Shown: positions 7,718 through 17,082, counted from the first letter of the stretch. The stretch is 20,846 nucleotides of DNA from Bacteroidales bacterium (GCA_028700615.1 JAQVSH010000008.1:1-20846); one strand, 5' to 3'. A program made the numbers and translations. The notes: a model not told the origin generated them from the letters alone.

Positions 7718-9109
7718 ATGTTTGATTCATCTATTTACAAAAACCGCCGGGAAAAGCTAAAAAGACTCACAGGAAACGGGATTATCCTGTTTCCCGGAAA
7801 CCAGGAGATTCCTGTGAATTATCCCTCCAACGCATACTCATTTCGTCAGGACAGTTCATTCCTATATTTTTTTGGACTTGATTTGCCTGACATGGTCGGC
7901 CTGATTGATATCGACAGAGATCTGACATTGATTTTCGGGACCGAACTTACCTTGGAGGACCTCATTTGGACAGGACCTCAGACCTCTGGGGAGCAACTCA
8001 AAGAACAAACGGGAGCGGATCAGTTCCTGCCCCTCGCTAAGCTTCCTGAATATCTAAAGAAAGCCGGACAAAACAAGATCCCTGTTCATTATTTGCCTCC
8101 TTATCATGCAGAAACCAAACTTCAACTGAAAGAATGGCTGGGCATACCTCTCCGGGATCAGCAAAAATCAGCCTCGGAAAGACTTATCCGGGCGGTGATC
8201 AATCTACGCTCCGTAAAATCAGACGAAGAAATCAGGGAAATTGAAAAAGCGGCAGACATTACCGCCCGGATGCACCTCACGGCCATGAAAATGGCCAGAC
8301 CGGGAATTTCCGAACAATCCATCTGCGGAGTCCTGGAAGGCATCGCGATTTCGGCGGGAGGAAGGCTTTCCTTCCCCACAATCCTTTCCATGCACGGAGA
8401 AACCTTACATAATCACCATCACGGGGGCATACTGGAGGAAGGGAAACTCATGCTCACGGATGCCGGATGTGAAACAGACCTAGGCTATGCAGCCGATATG
8501 ACCCGGACCGTTCCGGTCGGAGGAGATTTTAACTCCCGTCAAAAGGAAGTATACTCTATTGTTTTAGAAGCCAGCAACAAAAGCATCGAAATGACAAAAC
8601 CGGGCATCTTCTACCGTGACGTGCATATGGAAGCCTGCAGGGTTCTTGCCGAAGGGTTGAAAGCCCTCGGACTGATGAAAGGAGATCCCGAAGAAGCCGT
8701 CAGGGAAGGAGCTCATGCCCTTTTCATGCCCCACGGGATCGGCCATATGTTGGGACTGGATGTACATGACATGGAGGGACTGGGCGAAGATCAGGTCGGT
8801 TATAATGAGAGCGTCTCCCGCAGTAAAATTTTTGGGCACGCCTCCCTTAGAATGGCCCGTAAACTTGAACCCGGATTTGTCGTCACCAATGAGCCGGGCA
8901 TTTATTTTATTCCGGGACTGATTGATCTGTGGAAAGCAGAAAAGAAACATCTCTCTTTTCTAAATTATGACCGCATCGAAGCATTCAGAGACTTCGGAGG
9001 GATCAGGCTGGAAAACGATCTTCTGATCACGCCGGCGGGATACCATATTTTTGGAAACCCTGTTCCCAGAACCATAAAAGAAATTGAAAAAACCATTAAA
9101 AAGGCCTGA
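7718..9109 (+). CDS. M24 family aminopeptidase P / Xaa-Pro aminopeptidase (paralog 1)
   Basis: A 463-residue M24 peptidase (pita-bread fold, two metal ions) that should release N-terminal residues next to proline. An N-terminal creatinase-like domain (from about YPSNAYSFRQDSSFLYFFGL) precedes the catalytic domain. Expected metal ligands are all present: Asp in LTDAGCETD, Asp in AADMTRT, His in HGIGHMLGLDVHD, Glu in TNEPGIYF and Glu in GIRLENDLL. ATG 7718 (MFDSSIYKNRREKL) matches the usual family start; ATG 7706 four codons earlier is the alternative. The frame stays open to 7484, but that stretch is AT-rich and not family-like. Predicted cytoplasmic. A cyclophilin follows 66 bp downstream, and a second M24 paralog lies beyond it on the opposite strand. 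Confidence 0.88.
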   Translation: MFDSSIYKNRREKLKRLTGNGIILFPGNQEIPVNYPSNAYSFRQDSSFLYFFGLDLPDMVGLIDIDRDLTLIFGTELTLEDLIWTGPQTSGEQLKEQTGADQFLPLAKLPEYLKKAGQNKIPVHYLPPYHAETKLQLKEWLGIPLRDQQKSASERLIRAVINLRSVKSDEEIREIEKAADITARMHLTAMKMARPGISEQSICGVLEGIAISAGGRLSFPTILSMHGETLHNHHHGGILEEGKLMLTDAGCETDLGYAADMTRTVPVGGDFNSRQKEVYSIVLEASNKSIEMTKPGIFYRDVHMEACRVLAEGLKALGLMKGDPEEAVREGAHALFMPHGIGHMLGLDVHDMEGLGEDQVGYNESVSRSKIFGHASLRMARKLEPGFVVTNEPGIYFIPGLIDLWKAEKKHLSFLNYDRIEAFRDFGGIRLENDLLITPAGYHIFGNPVPRTIKEIEKTIKKA

Positions 9110-9175
9110 TCCCCCTCAGAAACGATCAGGAACAATCAACAAACCATCAGAAAATACTCACCAAAAACCATAAGC

Positions 9176-9613
9176 ATGAATAAAGCAGAAATTCAAACTG
9201 AAAAAGGAACGATGAAAGTCAGCTTCTACGAAGCCGATGCTCCCAAAACAGTCGCTAATTTTATCAAGCTCGCCAAATCAGGATTTTATGACGGACTCAC
9301 GTTCCACCGGGTGATCCCAAACTTCGTGATACAGGGAGGATGCCCAAAGGGGGACGGAACAGGCGGTCCGGGTTACACCATCCCATGCGAAACCTCAGGC
9401 AACAATCAATACCACGACAGAGGCGTCCTTTCTATGGCACACGCGGGAAAAGATACCGGAGGATCCCAGTTCTTTATCTGTCATAACCGCTCCAACACGC
9501 AACATCTGGACCGTCACCACACTTGTTTCGGAAAAGTAATTGAAGGGTTGGAAGTCATTGATGCCATTCGCCCGGGAGATAAGATCCTCTCCATTAAAAT
9601 TACAGAAGAATAG
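9176..9613 (+). CDS. Cyclophilin-type peptidyl-prolyl cis-trans isomerase
   Basis: A 145-residue single-domain cyclophilin catalysing cis-trans isomerisation of X-Pro bonds. There is no signal peptide, so it is probably cytoplasmic, as in PpiB-like enzymes. Hallmarks are DAPKTVANFIKL, FYDGLTFHRVIPNFVIQGG (catalytic Arg in FHRV, Phe and Gln in NFVIQGG), GTGGPGYTIPCE, LSMAHAGKDTGGSQFFI and HLDRHHTCFGKVIEGLEV. The family often has HLDG where this protein has HLDR. Length is near that of small bacterial cyclophilins. It is the second gene downstream of an M24 peptidase; both act on Xaa-Pro bonds, though pairing by chance cannot be excluded. A compact terminator hairpin overlaps its stop codon. 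Confidence 0.92.
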   Translation: MNKAEIQTEKGTMKVSFYEADAPKTVANFIKLAKSGFYDGLTFHRVIPNFVIQGGCPKGDGTGGPGYTIPCETSGNNQYHDRGVLSMAHAGKDTGGSQFFICHNRSNTQHLDRHHTCFGKVIEGLEVIDAIRPGDKILSIKITEE

Positions 9614-9630
9614 AGATCAGTCTCTTTTTT
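9612..9630 (+). terminator. Compact terminator between convergent genes
   Basis: AGAGA-tcag-TCTCT followed by a T run (9612-9630). The stem starts at the cyclophilin stop codon and contains the stop of the opposing peptidase gene (9617-9619). Beyond one T-T mismatch the stem can extend by A/T pairs (9607-9610 with 9627-9630). Since only 3 bp separate the two stop codons, this small hairpin may serve both strands. Confidence 0.55.
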
Positions 9631-10912
9631 GCATAGCCATTTCTATTTCATCCGCTTCAATCGGCACATCAGCCATTAAGTCAATCGGCTCGGCTTGAGT
9701 AATCAAAACCGTATTCTCAAGCCGGAGTCCGATTCCTTCTTCAGGAATATAAATACCGGGTTCACACGAAACCACTTCTCCACCTTCCAGAGGCTCCTCC
9801 CTATCCCCCACATCATGCACATCCAGACCGATATAGTGGGAAACGGTATGCGGAAAATATTTTTTATACAACGGATGGGCGGGATCCTGCTTTCTAAGAT
9901 CGGCCATACTGTACAGGCCCAATCCGACATGCTCCTCCTCCCAAAAAGTCTGAAGCATCCTGTTAATCTGCAACAAACTGATTCCTTTTACCATCATCCC
10001 TAAGGAGCGTCTGTAGATCCTTAATACCGCATCATATAAGGCCCTTTGGCGCGGAGTAAAACGACCGTTTACAGGAATGGTCCTGGAACAATCCGAAGCA
10101 TACAAAGCAATTTCCGCCCCAAAATCCATCAGCAAAAGATCACCGTCCACACACTGTGAACGATTCTTAGTATAATGCAAAGAACAGGCATTAGATCCAT
10201 TTGCAACAATGGGACTAAATGCATGAGCCCTCGCTCCCTGGCTTAAAAACTCGTGCGTCATTTCGGCCTCTACCTGATATTCCCATACTCCCGGTTTTAC
10301 AAAATGTAAAATCCGGTCAAACGCCCTGCCGGTTAACTTACACGCGCTTCGAATAGCCATAAGCTCTTCCGGAGACTTTTTTAAACGAAGATTCTGCATC
10401 AGAGGCGCCAAACGTCCATATTTATGCAGGGGAAAACGAGTTTTCAAAAAAAGGCTTCCAAACTGTTCAGCTCCCTGAATCATAGCACCGCCTTTAGGAA
10501 CAGGCCATAAATCAAGAAAAATTTCATCACTCATAAAAGCAATCTCATCCAGCAATTTCAAAAATTCACTGATTCTTCTCACAGAAGTAATTCCGGAGAT
10601 GGCAGACGCCTCCTCCGGACGCAATTTCACCCCTTCCCAGAGATCCGTCATGGAATCATTATCTCTGATAAAAAGGATCTCCCGATAGGCAGGGTTCTTG
10701 TGGCCCGGACATAAAAGCAGAATACTTTTCTCCTGAACAATTCCGGTAAGAAAGAAAAAATTAGAATTCTGACGATAAGGATAATAGTAATCCCCGTTCC
10801 TGATCATCTCCTCATTGGAAAACAATACCGCCATTGAACCAGAAGGTAAAAGGGTCATAATTTTCTGGCGGTTTCTGGTATAAAATGCAGGAGGTAAAAG
10901 ATTAACTGACAT
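9617..10912 (-). CDS. pepP: Xaa-Pro aminopeptidase, M24 family (paralog 2)
   Basis: A 431-residue aminopeptidase P with an N-terminal AMP_N-type domain (MAVLFSNEE, YPYRQNSNFFFLTG, about residues 5-135) and a catalytic M24B domain. Metal ligands are visible: Asp in LLMDFGAEIA, Asp in ASDCSRTIPVNG, His in HTVSHYIGLDVHD, Glu in SCEPGIYIPEEG and Glu in GLRLENTVLIT. This agrees better with canonical PepP than the paralog at 7718. I chose ATG at 10912; an in-frame TTG at 10918 adds two residues. It begins 11 bp after the trkA stop and ends 3 bp from the convergent cyclophilin, so it is probably the last gene of a trkH-trkA-pepP transcript. No signal peptide is seen. Confidence 0.9.
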   Translation of the reverse strand: MSVNLLPPAFYTRNRQKIMTLLPSGSMAVLFSNEEMIRNGDYYYPYRQNSNFFFLTGIVQEKSILLLCPGHKNPAYREILFIRDNDSMTDLWEGVKLRPEEASAISGITSVRRISEFLKLLDEIAFMSDEIFLDLWPVPKGGAMIQGAEQFGSLFLKTRFPLHKYGRLAPLMQNLRLKKSPEELMAIRSACKLTGRAFDRILHFVKPGVWEYQVEAEMTHEFLSQGARAHAFSPIVANGSNACSLHYTKNRSQCVDGDLLLMDFGAEIALYASDCSRTIPVNGRFTPRQRALYDAVLRIYRRSLGMMVKGISLLQINRMLQTFWEEEHVGLGLYSMADLRKQDPAHPLYKKYFPHTVSHYIGLDVHDVGDREEPLEGGEVVSCEPGIYIPEEGIGLRLENTVLITQAEPIDLMADVPIEADEIEMAMQKRD

Positions 10913-10923
10913 ATACAATGTAT

Positions 10924-11607
10924 TTAAAGATTCTTAAAATGATGAAAATCGGCAACTTGACCGTATAAAACCAAAACATCGTCTTTTTCAACGACCCGAT
11001 CCTGTTCCCATTGATCATAAATCTGAGATTTTTTCTCAACTGTACCCAATAAACTCTGATGAGTAACAACATATTTAATGGCCAGCAAATGCAACTTAAA
11101 GTTTTTCTCAAAACCAATGCTTTCAATCCGCTGTCCGACCAAAACCGAGGGAGTTTTTATTTCCATGACCACCCGGTTCTCTCCAATTAAAAATAAATTT
11201 TCCACACCGCTTAACTCAAACCGGGCCGCATACATTTCTGCAAAATCCTGTTCCGGCCTAAGAATTTCAGAAACCCCGATGGCTTCCAGAACGGTACTGT
11301 GAACCGTATTGATCGCTCTCGCGATAAGTCGTTTCACTCCCATTTGTTTGAGAATCGCAATAGTATTTACCGATGAGCCAAAGTCCTCACCAATGGCGAC
11401 AAAAACAGCGTCTGCGGAGGTCACCGGAAGGCTCGAAACCGCAGCCGCATCACGGGAATCCATCACAATGGCCGTAGTAATAGCATCCTTAATCTGTTCC
11501 ACCTTATGAATATTGGAATCCACTCCGATCACTTCATGCCCCATTCCGGCCAGACACCTGGACAAAGCCACTCCAAAATTTCCTAATCCGATAACAACAA
11601 ATCTCAT
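10924..11607 (-). CDS. trkA: TrkA/KtrA family potassium uptake regulatory protein (RCK)
   Basis: A 227-residue cytoplasmic gating subunit of a K+ uptake system. The RCK_N Rossmann domain opens with FVVIGLGNFG (nucleotide motif GxGxxG) and has the acidic strand end VIGVDSN near residue 34, which binds NAD(H) or ATP/ADP. A TrkA_C domain follows from about residue 140 (ENRVVMEIKTPSVLVGQRIES). A single RCK unit makes it KtrA-like rather than the two-unit E. coli TrkA. ATG 11607 puts the Rossmann motif at residue 3, as usual; the TTG at 11628 would add seven residues. It lies between the channel subunit upstream and pepP downstream in the same direction. Confidence 0.9.
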   Translation of the reverse strand: MRFVVIGLGNFGVALSRCLAGMGHEVIGVDSNIHKVEQIKDAITTAIVMDSRDAAAVSSLPVTSADAVFVAIGEDFGSSVNTIAILKQMGVKRLIARAINTVHSTVLEAIGVSEILRPEQDFAEMYAARFELSGVENLFLIGENRVVMEIKTPSVLVGQRIESIGFEKNFKLHLLAIKYVVTHQSLLGTVEKKSQIYDQWEQDRVVEKDDVLVLYGQVADFHHFKNL

Positions 11608-11665
11608 TTGTGTATGTTTAATTTTCAATATTCCGGCAAAGAATAAAAACTATTCCCCGCTTAAG

Positions 11666-13474
11666 TTACATAATAATATTTTCATTCGGATAACGGTAGA
11701 AATAATCCTTCTGTCGTTGGCTGAACAAAGAACTCAGCAGGGTAACAGCCCCTAATCTTGCCACAAACATAAGTACAATAAGAATAAGGTGGCTCCCGGG
11801 AGACAAAAAAGGAGTCAGATTCAGACTCAGTCCCACAGTCCCTAAAGCCGAAAAAACTTCAAAGACGATACTCATCATGTCCTCGGCCGGGTTTAGCATG
11901 ATGAGCAGAAAAACCGAAACAAAGGCAATAAACAGAGAAAGCAATACAATCGTGTGGGCCAGACGAATATTATCCTGGGAAATCTCACGATGAAAAATCT
12001 CCAGTCGGTCTGTCTTTCTGACAGAACCCCAAATACTCAATAACACTATGGCCAAAGTAGTGGTTTTTATACCCCCGGCGGTAGACATCGGAGAGGCACC
12101 GACCCACATCAGAAACAAAAATAACAACATCGAAGGCCTGGATAAGATTTCCAGATCAATATTGTTAAATCCGGCAGTTCTGGTGGTCACCGAATTAAAA
12201 AATGCCGAAATAATCTTCCTGTCCCAGGACAAATTATCCAACGCGTTGTGATACTCAAAAACAAAAAACATAAGGGTTCCGCCCAAAACAAAAATCAGGG
12301 TAGAAATCAGTACAATCCGGGAAGTAAGCCCCAAAATATGAGGTTTATATTCATAACGGGATTGCATTTTCATGAGTTTCCGGAAATGAGTCTTCAAGCT
12401 GTATTGCAGATAGGAACCATAATTAAAGAGGATCGGAAAACCCAGACCTCCGAGAATAACCAGCACAGAAATAAAAAACTGAAAAGAAAAGTTCTGAAAC
12501 ACCAATGGATTGTTCAGATTCCCGGGAAGTATTGAAAAACCCGCATTGCAAAAAGCAGAGACCGAATGAAACAATGAAAAGAAAATCTCATCCATGCGGT
12601 CAAGGCCTAAACTACCCCGAATAGTAAACCAAATGGATAAAGCGCCAAAAAGCTCAATAATCAGAGTAATCAGCACAATATTTCTGAGAGTACGTACAAT
12701 CAGACTAAGCCTGTTTTCACTTAATATATCCTTGAGCAACATTTGACTTTTAAAAGAAGAATCTCCGCTCATGAAAAGCAATGCAAAAAAACTGGTAAAA
12801 GTCATCACGCCTATCCCGCCAATCTGAATGAGAAATAGAATAATCAATTTCCCTTCAAGCGAAAAAACGGTAGCGGTTTCTACAATAGTCAACCCGGTAA
12901 CACATACTGCACTGGTCGAGGTAAACAAAGCCTCCAGAAAACTGATCGGGACAAGCGTGGCATTAGGCAACAACAACAATCCCGTTCCGATAAAAATAAA
13001 GATCAAAAAGCTGTATACAAACAACATATGGGGGCTCACCTTCTGATTCAACAACGTAAAAACGCTACCTGAAAGAAGAACCAGTCCAATAAAGAAAGCC
13101 AGAAATCTCAGTAAAAAAGGATTGATTGCATATAGCAGTGTATCCTGAGAAAGAAAAGAGGAGAAACCAAGTTGATATACAAGAATCAGTAACATCAACA
13201 AGTTTCTTTTGTATAAACGTTTTTTCCCGGGAATTCGCGGATTCAAAAGCATTCTTGAGATAATCACACCAAGAAAAAACCATAAAATCAGGGTATAAAG
13301 CGTATCAAACGCACCCTCAAAATTTCCGGAATCCTGAAAACCAAATTCATAAACCAGTAAGAAAAATACCGCAAGACTAAGAACAACTGTCATGCCCGTA
13401 AAAATTGCATGAATCAGTTTTCTGATCTTTAGAATAAAAAGCCGAAGTTTGAATATGAGTAACCCGGGCCCCAT
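11666..13474 (-). CDS. trkH: TrkH/KtrB family potassium uptake channel subunit
   Basis: A 602-residue polytopic inner-membrane K+ transporter subunit built from four M1-P-M2 repeats. The four P-loop/selectivity segments are visible in order: TSTSAVCVTGLTIVET, SVSAFCNAGFSIL, NSVTTRTAGFNNIDL and FSALGTVGLSLNLTP, each with the key glycine. The first ~150 residues add several extra hydrophobic helices, so the protein is longer than a ~450-residue KtrB; this extended form is common in Bacteroidota. ATG 13474 follows a perfect -7 element about 25 bp upstream. The partner RCK gene lies 58 bp downstream. The channel is gated by TrkA and driven by membrane potential, possibly with Na+ coupling. Confidence 0.9.
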   Translation of the reverse strand: MGPGLLIFKLRLFILKIRKLIHAIFTGMTVVLSLAVFFLLVYEFGFQDSGNFEGAFDTLYTLILWFFLGVIISRMLLNPRIPGKKRLYKRNLLMLLILVYQLGFSSFLSQDTLLYAINPFLLRFLAFFIGLVLLSGSVFTLLNQKVSPHMLFVYSFLIFIFIGTGLLLLPNATLVPISFLEALFTSTSAVCVTGLTIVETATVFSLEGKLIILFLIQIGGIGVMTFTSFFALLFMSGDSSFKSQMLLKDILSENRLSLIVRTLRNIVLITLIIELFGALSIWFTIRGSLGLDRMDEIFFSLFHSVSAFCNAGFSILPGNLNNPLVFQNFSFQFFISVLVILGGLGFPILFNYGSYLQYSLKTHFRKLMKMQSRYEYKPHILGLTSRIVLISTLIFVLGGTLMFFVFEYHNALDNLSWDRKIISAFFNSVTTRTAGFNNIDLEILSRPSMLLFLFLMWVGASPMSTAGGIKTTTLAIVLLSIWGSVRKTDRLEIFHREISQDNIRLAHTIVLLSLFIAFVSVFLLIMLNPAEDMMSIVFEVFSALGTVGLSLNLTPFLSPGSHLILIVLMFVARLGAVTLLSSLFSQRQKDYFYRYPNENIIM

Positions 13475-13498
13475 GACGGATATTTTCTTGCTAAGTTA

Positions 13499-13506
13499 CA
13501 AATTTA
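13499..13506 (-). promoter_or_regulatory. -7 element for the trkH-trkA-pepP operon
   Basis: On the minus strand, TAAATTTG at 13506-13499 is a full match to the Bacteroidetes -7 pattern TAnnTTTG, 25 bp before the trkH ATG (predicted leader about 18 nt). No convincing TTTG is present 19-21 bp further upstream, so only the -7 part is supported. Confidence 0.45.
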
Positions 13507-13568
13507 ATCAGACTTGACCAGCGCTCTATTTGGAATGAATCTAAATTACAAGAAGTCGCTCAGGAATC

Positions 13569-13599
13569 ATTGCAGATAGAGAATTAGAACGTAATTTTG
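13569..13599 (+). promoter_or_regulatory. Bacteroidetes-type promoter for sdhCAB
   Basis: ATTG (13569-13572, near TTTG) is followed after 19 bp by TAATTTTG (13592-13599), a full match to TAnnTTTG. A start site near 13606 would give a leader of about 50 nt before sdhC at 13656. Motif, spacing and position all agree. Confidence 0.6.
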
Positions 13600-13655
13600 C
13601 TTGTTTTCAGAACGAAATATACTGTACGTATTTAATCATAACTAAACTCAACCGT

Positions 13656-14315
13656 ATGCAACGCTTTTATCTCTCTTCGATCGTGAAAAAGCTCATTATG
13701 AGTATCTCCGGGCTTTTTCTGATTATCTTTTTATTGGTACACCTCGGAGCAAACCTCACAACCCTGATTTCTCAGGAAGCTTACAATGAAGTTTGTCACT
13801 TTATGGATACCAATGTACTGATCAGAATCATGGTCCCTGTCCTGGCTCTGGGGTTTATCATTCACATCTTCATGGCCTGCATGCTCACTTTGCAGAATAT
13901 GAAAGCAAGAGGTTCAGATCGTTACGCAATTACCGGCAAATCCAATATATCGTGGGCCGGTAAGAACATGTTTGTGCTGGGAATCATTGTTTTAGGATTT
14001 CTCGCCTTACATCTGATGCATTTCTGGTCAAAAATGCAGCTCCAATCGTTTATGGGAGTGGAAGCCGTTACAGATCCGTACACCCTGGTAGCCGACCTGT
14101 TCAGAAATCCTCTGTATTCCGGCATATACATTGTCTGGATCTGGGCTCTCTGGTTTCATCTGACCCATGGATTCTGGAGCGCTCTTCAATCCCTGGGGCT
14201 GAACAACAACACATGGATCCCCCGGCTGGAAGTGATCGGGAAAATATATGCATGGATTGTATGCCTTGCATTTACTATCATTCCTTTATTTTTCCTTCTC
14301 GGATTGGACAAGTAA
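13656..14315 (+). CDS. sdhC: Succinate dehydrogenase / fumarate reductase cytochrome b subunit
   Basis: A 219-residue membrane anchor of complex II, b558 type as in Bacteroides and Wolinella. It anchors the flavoprotein and iron-sulfur subunits, carries two b haems and exchanges electrons with menaquinone. Five hydrophobic helices can be followed at about residues 13-38, 55-80, 104-124, 153-175 and 190-215. His29 (LLVHLG), His70 (FIIHIF), His119 (LALHLM) and His168 (LWFHLT) are placed as expected for axial haem ligands of a di-haem anchor. It is the first gene of the sdhCAB operon, 30 bp before sdhA. In anaerobic Bacteroidales this complex usually runs as fumarate reductase during propionate/succinate fermentation, but direction cannot be read from sequence. 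Confidence 0.93.
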   Translation: MQRFYLSSIVKKLIMSISGLFLIIFLLVHLGANLTTLISQEAYNEVCHFMDTNVLIRIMVPVLALGFIIHIFMACMLTLQNMKARGSDRYAITGKSNISWAGKNMFVLGIIVLGFLALHLMHFWSKMQLQSFMGVEAVTDPYTLVADLFRNPLYSGIYIVWIWALWFHLTHGFWSALQSLGLNNNTWIPRLEVIGKIYAWIVCLAFTIIPLFFLLGLDK

Positions 14316-14345
14316 GACCCTTTTAACTGAATAAATCATTTTGTT

Positions 14346-16286
14346 ATGGAACTTAACTCAAAAATACCAGCCGGACCTCTGGCAGAAAAATGGTCAAACT
14401 ATAAAGCCTCACAAAAACTGGTCAATCCCGCCAATAAGCGTAAACTGGACATCATAGTCCTGGGTACCGGACTGGCCGGAGCCTCTGCTGCTGCCAGCTT
14501 TGGTGAAATGGGTTTTAATGTAAAAATATTCTGCATACAGGACAGCCCCCGCCGCGCGCATTCCATCGCAGCCCAGGGAGGTATCAACGCAGCCAAAAAC
14601 TACCAGAATGACGGCGATTCCATCTACCGTCTTTTCTATGACACCATCAAGGGAGGTGATTACAGAGCCCGTGAAGCCAACGTATACCGCCTGGCGGAGG
14701 TATCCAACAATATTATCGATCAATGTGTTGCACAAGGAGTTCCTTTTGCCCGGGATTACGGAGGACAATTGGATAACCGGTCTTTCGGAGGAGCCCAGGT
14801 AAGCCGGACATTTTACGCCAGGGGCCAGACCGGACAGCAATTGTTACTGGGAGCCTATAGCTCGCTGAGCCGTCAGATTAAAAAAGGATCTGTGAAGTTA
14901 TTTACCCGCGAGGAAATGATGGAACTGGTTTTGATTGACGGAAAGGCACGCGGTGTGATTACCCGCAATCTGGTAACCGGAGCCATAGAAAGACACGCTG
15001 CCCACGCAGTGGTTCTGGCTACCGGAGGTTATGGAAATGTATATTTCCTTTCCACCAATGCCATGAGCTCCAACGGATCGGCAGCCTGGAGATGCTTCAA
15101 AAAAGGAGCCGCCTTTGGAAACCCCAGCTTTGTACAGATCCATCCTACCTGTATTCCGGTACATGGAGATTACCAGTCAAAACTGACCCTGATGTCAGAA
15201 TCCCTCCGGAATGACGGAAGAATCTGGGTCCCCAAAAAGAAAGAAGATGCCGAAGCTCTTCGTGCCGGCAAGCTCAAACCAACCCAGATTGCCGAAGAAA
15301 ACCGGGATTATTATCTGGAACGCCGCTATCCTGCATTCGGAAATCTGGTGCCCCGCGATGTGGCCTCACGTGCAGCCAAAGAACGCTGTGACGCAGGGTT
15401 TGGAGTCAATGAGACAGGTCTCGCAGTATTTCTGGATTTTGAGTCTGCCATCAAACGTTTGGGAAAAGACGTTATTGAAGCCCGCTATGGCAACCTTTTC
15501 CAGATGTATGAAAAAATTACCAATGACAATCCATACAATACTCCGATGATGATTTATCCTGCCATTCATTACACGATGGGAGGAATCTGGGTTGACTATG
15601 AATTGCAGACGACTGTCCCCTACCTGTTTGCAGCCGGTGAAGCCAATTTCAGCGACCACGGAGCCAACCGTCTGGGCGCCTCCGCCCTGATGCAGGGTCT
15701 GGCAGATGGTTATTTTGTTCTGCCTTACACCATTCAGAATTGTCTTTCACATGATATTCAGATCCCAAGATTTTCAACTGATCTTCCTGAATTTAAAGAA
15801 GCAGAAAAATCTGTGAAAGAAAAGATTGACAAACTTTTCAGCATTCAGGGCAAACATTCCGTGGACCACTTCCAGCGCAAACTGGGAAATATTATGTGGG
15901 AACACGTGGGAATGGGCCGTACGAAAAAATCTCTGGAAGAAGGCATTCAGCTGATCCGCAAAACCCGTGAAGAATTTTGGAAAGACGTCCGGATCACCGG
16001 ATCAAAAGACGAATTTAATCCGGAACTGGAAAAAGCGCTAAGGACTGCGGACAATCTGGAATTGGGAGAACTGATGGCCAAAGATGCTTTGCTCAGGGAA
16101 GAATCCTGCGGAGGACATTTCAGAGAAGAACATCAGACCCCTGAAGGAGAAGCCCTTCGTCACGATGACAAATTCATGTATGTGTCTTGTTGGGAATATA
16201 AAGGAGAAGGTCAGGAACCCGAGTTACACAAAGAACCTCTCGTTTATGAAAACATCAAAATTGCTCAACGGAATTACAAAGAGTAA
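14346..16286 (+). CDS. sdhA: Succinate dehydrogenase / fumarate reductase flavoprotein subunit
   Basis: A 646-residue catalytic subunit interconverting succinate and fumarate. The FAD Rossmann motif GTGLAG is at residues 40-45. His72 in RRAHSIAAQGG is the expected covalent FAD attachment site. Further family segments are FARDYGGQLDNRSFGG, VLATGGYGNVYFLSTNA, QIHPTCIP, the dicarboxylate-site region RYPAFGNLVPRDVASRAAKE with the catalytic Arg, HYTMGGIWVD, and AAGEANFSDHGANRLGASAL. A C-terminal helical domain carries EESCGGHFREEHQT. Length and order match the Bacteroides/Wolinella-type enzyme. It acts on the inner membrane with SdhB and SdhC. It is 30 bp after sdhC and 37 bp before sdhB. Confidence 0.95.
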   Translation: MELNSKIPAGPLAEKWSNYKASQKLVNPANKRKLDIIVLGTGLAGASAAASFGEMGFNVKIFCIQDSPRRAHSIAAQGGINAAKNYQNDGDSIYRLFYDTIKGGDYRAREANVYRLAEVSNNIIDQCVAQGVPFARDYGGQLDNRSFGGAQVSRTFYARGQTGQQLLLGAYSSLSRQIKKGSVKLFTREEMMELVLIDGKARGVITRNLVTGAIERHAAHAVVLATGGYGNVYFLSTNAMSSNGSAAWRCFKKGAAFGNPSFVQIHPTCIPVHGDYQSKLTLMSESLRNDGRIWVPKKKEDAEALRAGKLKPTQIAEENRDYYLERRYPAFGNLVPRDVASRAAKERCDAGFGVNETGLAVFLDFESAIKRLGKDVIEARYGNLFQMYEKITNDNPYNTPMMIYPAIHYTMGGIWVDYELQTTVPYLFAAGEANFSDHGANRLGASALMQGLADGYFVLPYTIQNCLSHDIQIPRFSTDLPEFKEAEKSVKEKIDKLFSIQGKHSVDHFQRKLGNIMWEHVGMGRTKKSLEEGIQLIRKTREEFWKDVRITGSKDEFNPELEKALRTADNLELGELMAKDALLREESCGGHFREEHQTPEGEALRHDDKFMYVSCWEYKGEGQEPELHKEPLVYENIKIAQRNYKE

Positions 16287-16323
16287 TACGATGTAGTTCT
16301 TTTCATGCTTAAAAACTAGAATA

Positions 16324-17082
16324 ATGGAAAAACGCGGATTAAATCTTACCCTCAAAATATGGCGCCAGGAAAACGCCAAAACAAAAGGTGCCTTCGTCAC
16401 CTACCCGATACAGAACATTTCTCCGGATTGTTCTTTTCTGGAAATGCTGGATCAACTCAACGAACAACTGGTTGACAAAATCGAAAGACCGATTTGCTTC
16501 GACCATGACTGCCGCGAAGGAATTTGCGGAATGTGCAGCCTCTACATCAACGGACGTCCCCACGGTAATGACACCGGTATTACTACCTGTCAGTTACACA
16601 TGAGACGTTTTAAAGACGGAGAGACCATCTGGATTGAACCCTGGCGTTCAAAAGCCTTCCCGATCATCAAAGACCTTGTGGTCGACAGAAGCGCTTTTGA
16701 CAAAGTCATCCAGGCCGGAGGATATACCTCTGTAAACACCGGCGGAGCTCCTGACGGGAATGCAATTCCCATTAAGAAGGAAAACGCCGACCTGGCAATG
16801 GATGCTGCTGCGTGCATTGGCTGCGGAGCCTGTGTTGCCGCCTGCAAAAACGGAGCGGCCATGCTCTTTGTATCTGCCAAAGTATCTCAGTTTGCACTTC
16901 TGCCCCAGGGTCGTGTTGAAGCCAAAGAAAGAGTTTCCAATATGGTCCGTGAAATGGATCAGCTCGGATTTGGCAACTGCACCAATACCAAAGCCTGTGA
17001 AGCAGAATGCCCGAAGGAAATCAAGATCAGCAACATTGCCCGTATGAACCGGGAATATCTGATCTCTGCACTTCAGAAATAA
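16324..17082 (+). CDS. sdhB: Succinate dehydrogenase / fumarate reductase iron-sulfur subunit
   Basis: A 252-residue electron-transfer subunit between FAD and haem/menaquinone. The N-terminal plant-type ferredoxin domain has the [2Fe-2S] ligands in CFDHDCREGICGMC with a later Cys in ITTCQLHM. The C-terminal bacterial ferredoxin domain has CIGCGACVAACKNG for the [4Fe-4S] cluster and CTNTKACEAECPKEI, which complete the [3Fe-4S]/[4Fe-4S] pair. All expected cysteines are present, so the subunit looks intact. It is the last gene of the operon, followed 21 bp later by a strong terminator. Confidence 0.95.
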   Translation: MEKRGLNLTLKIWRQENAKTKGAFVTYPIQNISPDCSFLEMLDQLNEQLVDKIERPICFDHDCREGICGMCSLYINGRPHGNDTGITTCQLHMRRFKDGETIWIEPWRSKAFPIIKDLVVDRSAFDKVIQAGGYTSVNTGGAPDGNAIPIKKENADLAMDAAACIGCGACVAACKNGAAMLFVSAKVSQFALLPQGRVEAKERVSNMVREMDQLGFGNCTNTKACEAECPKEIKISNIARMNREYLISALQK

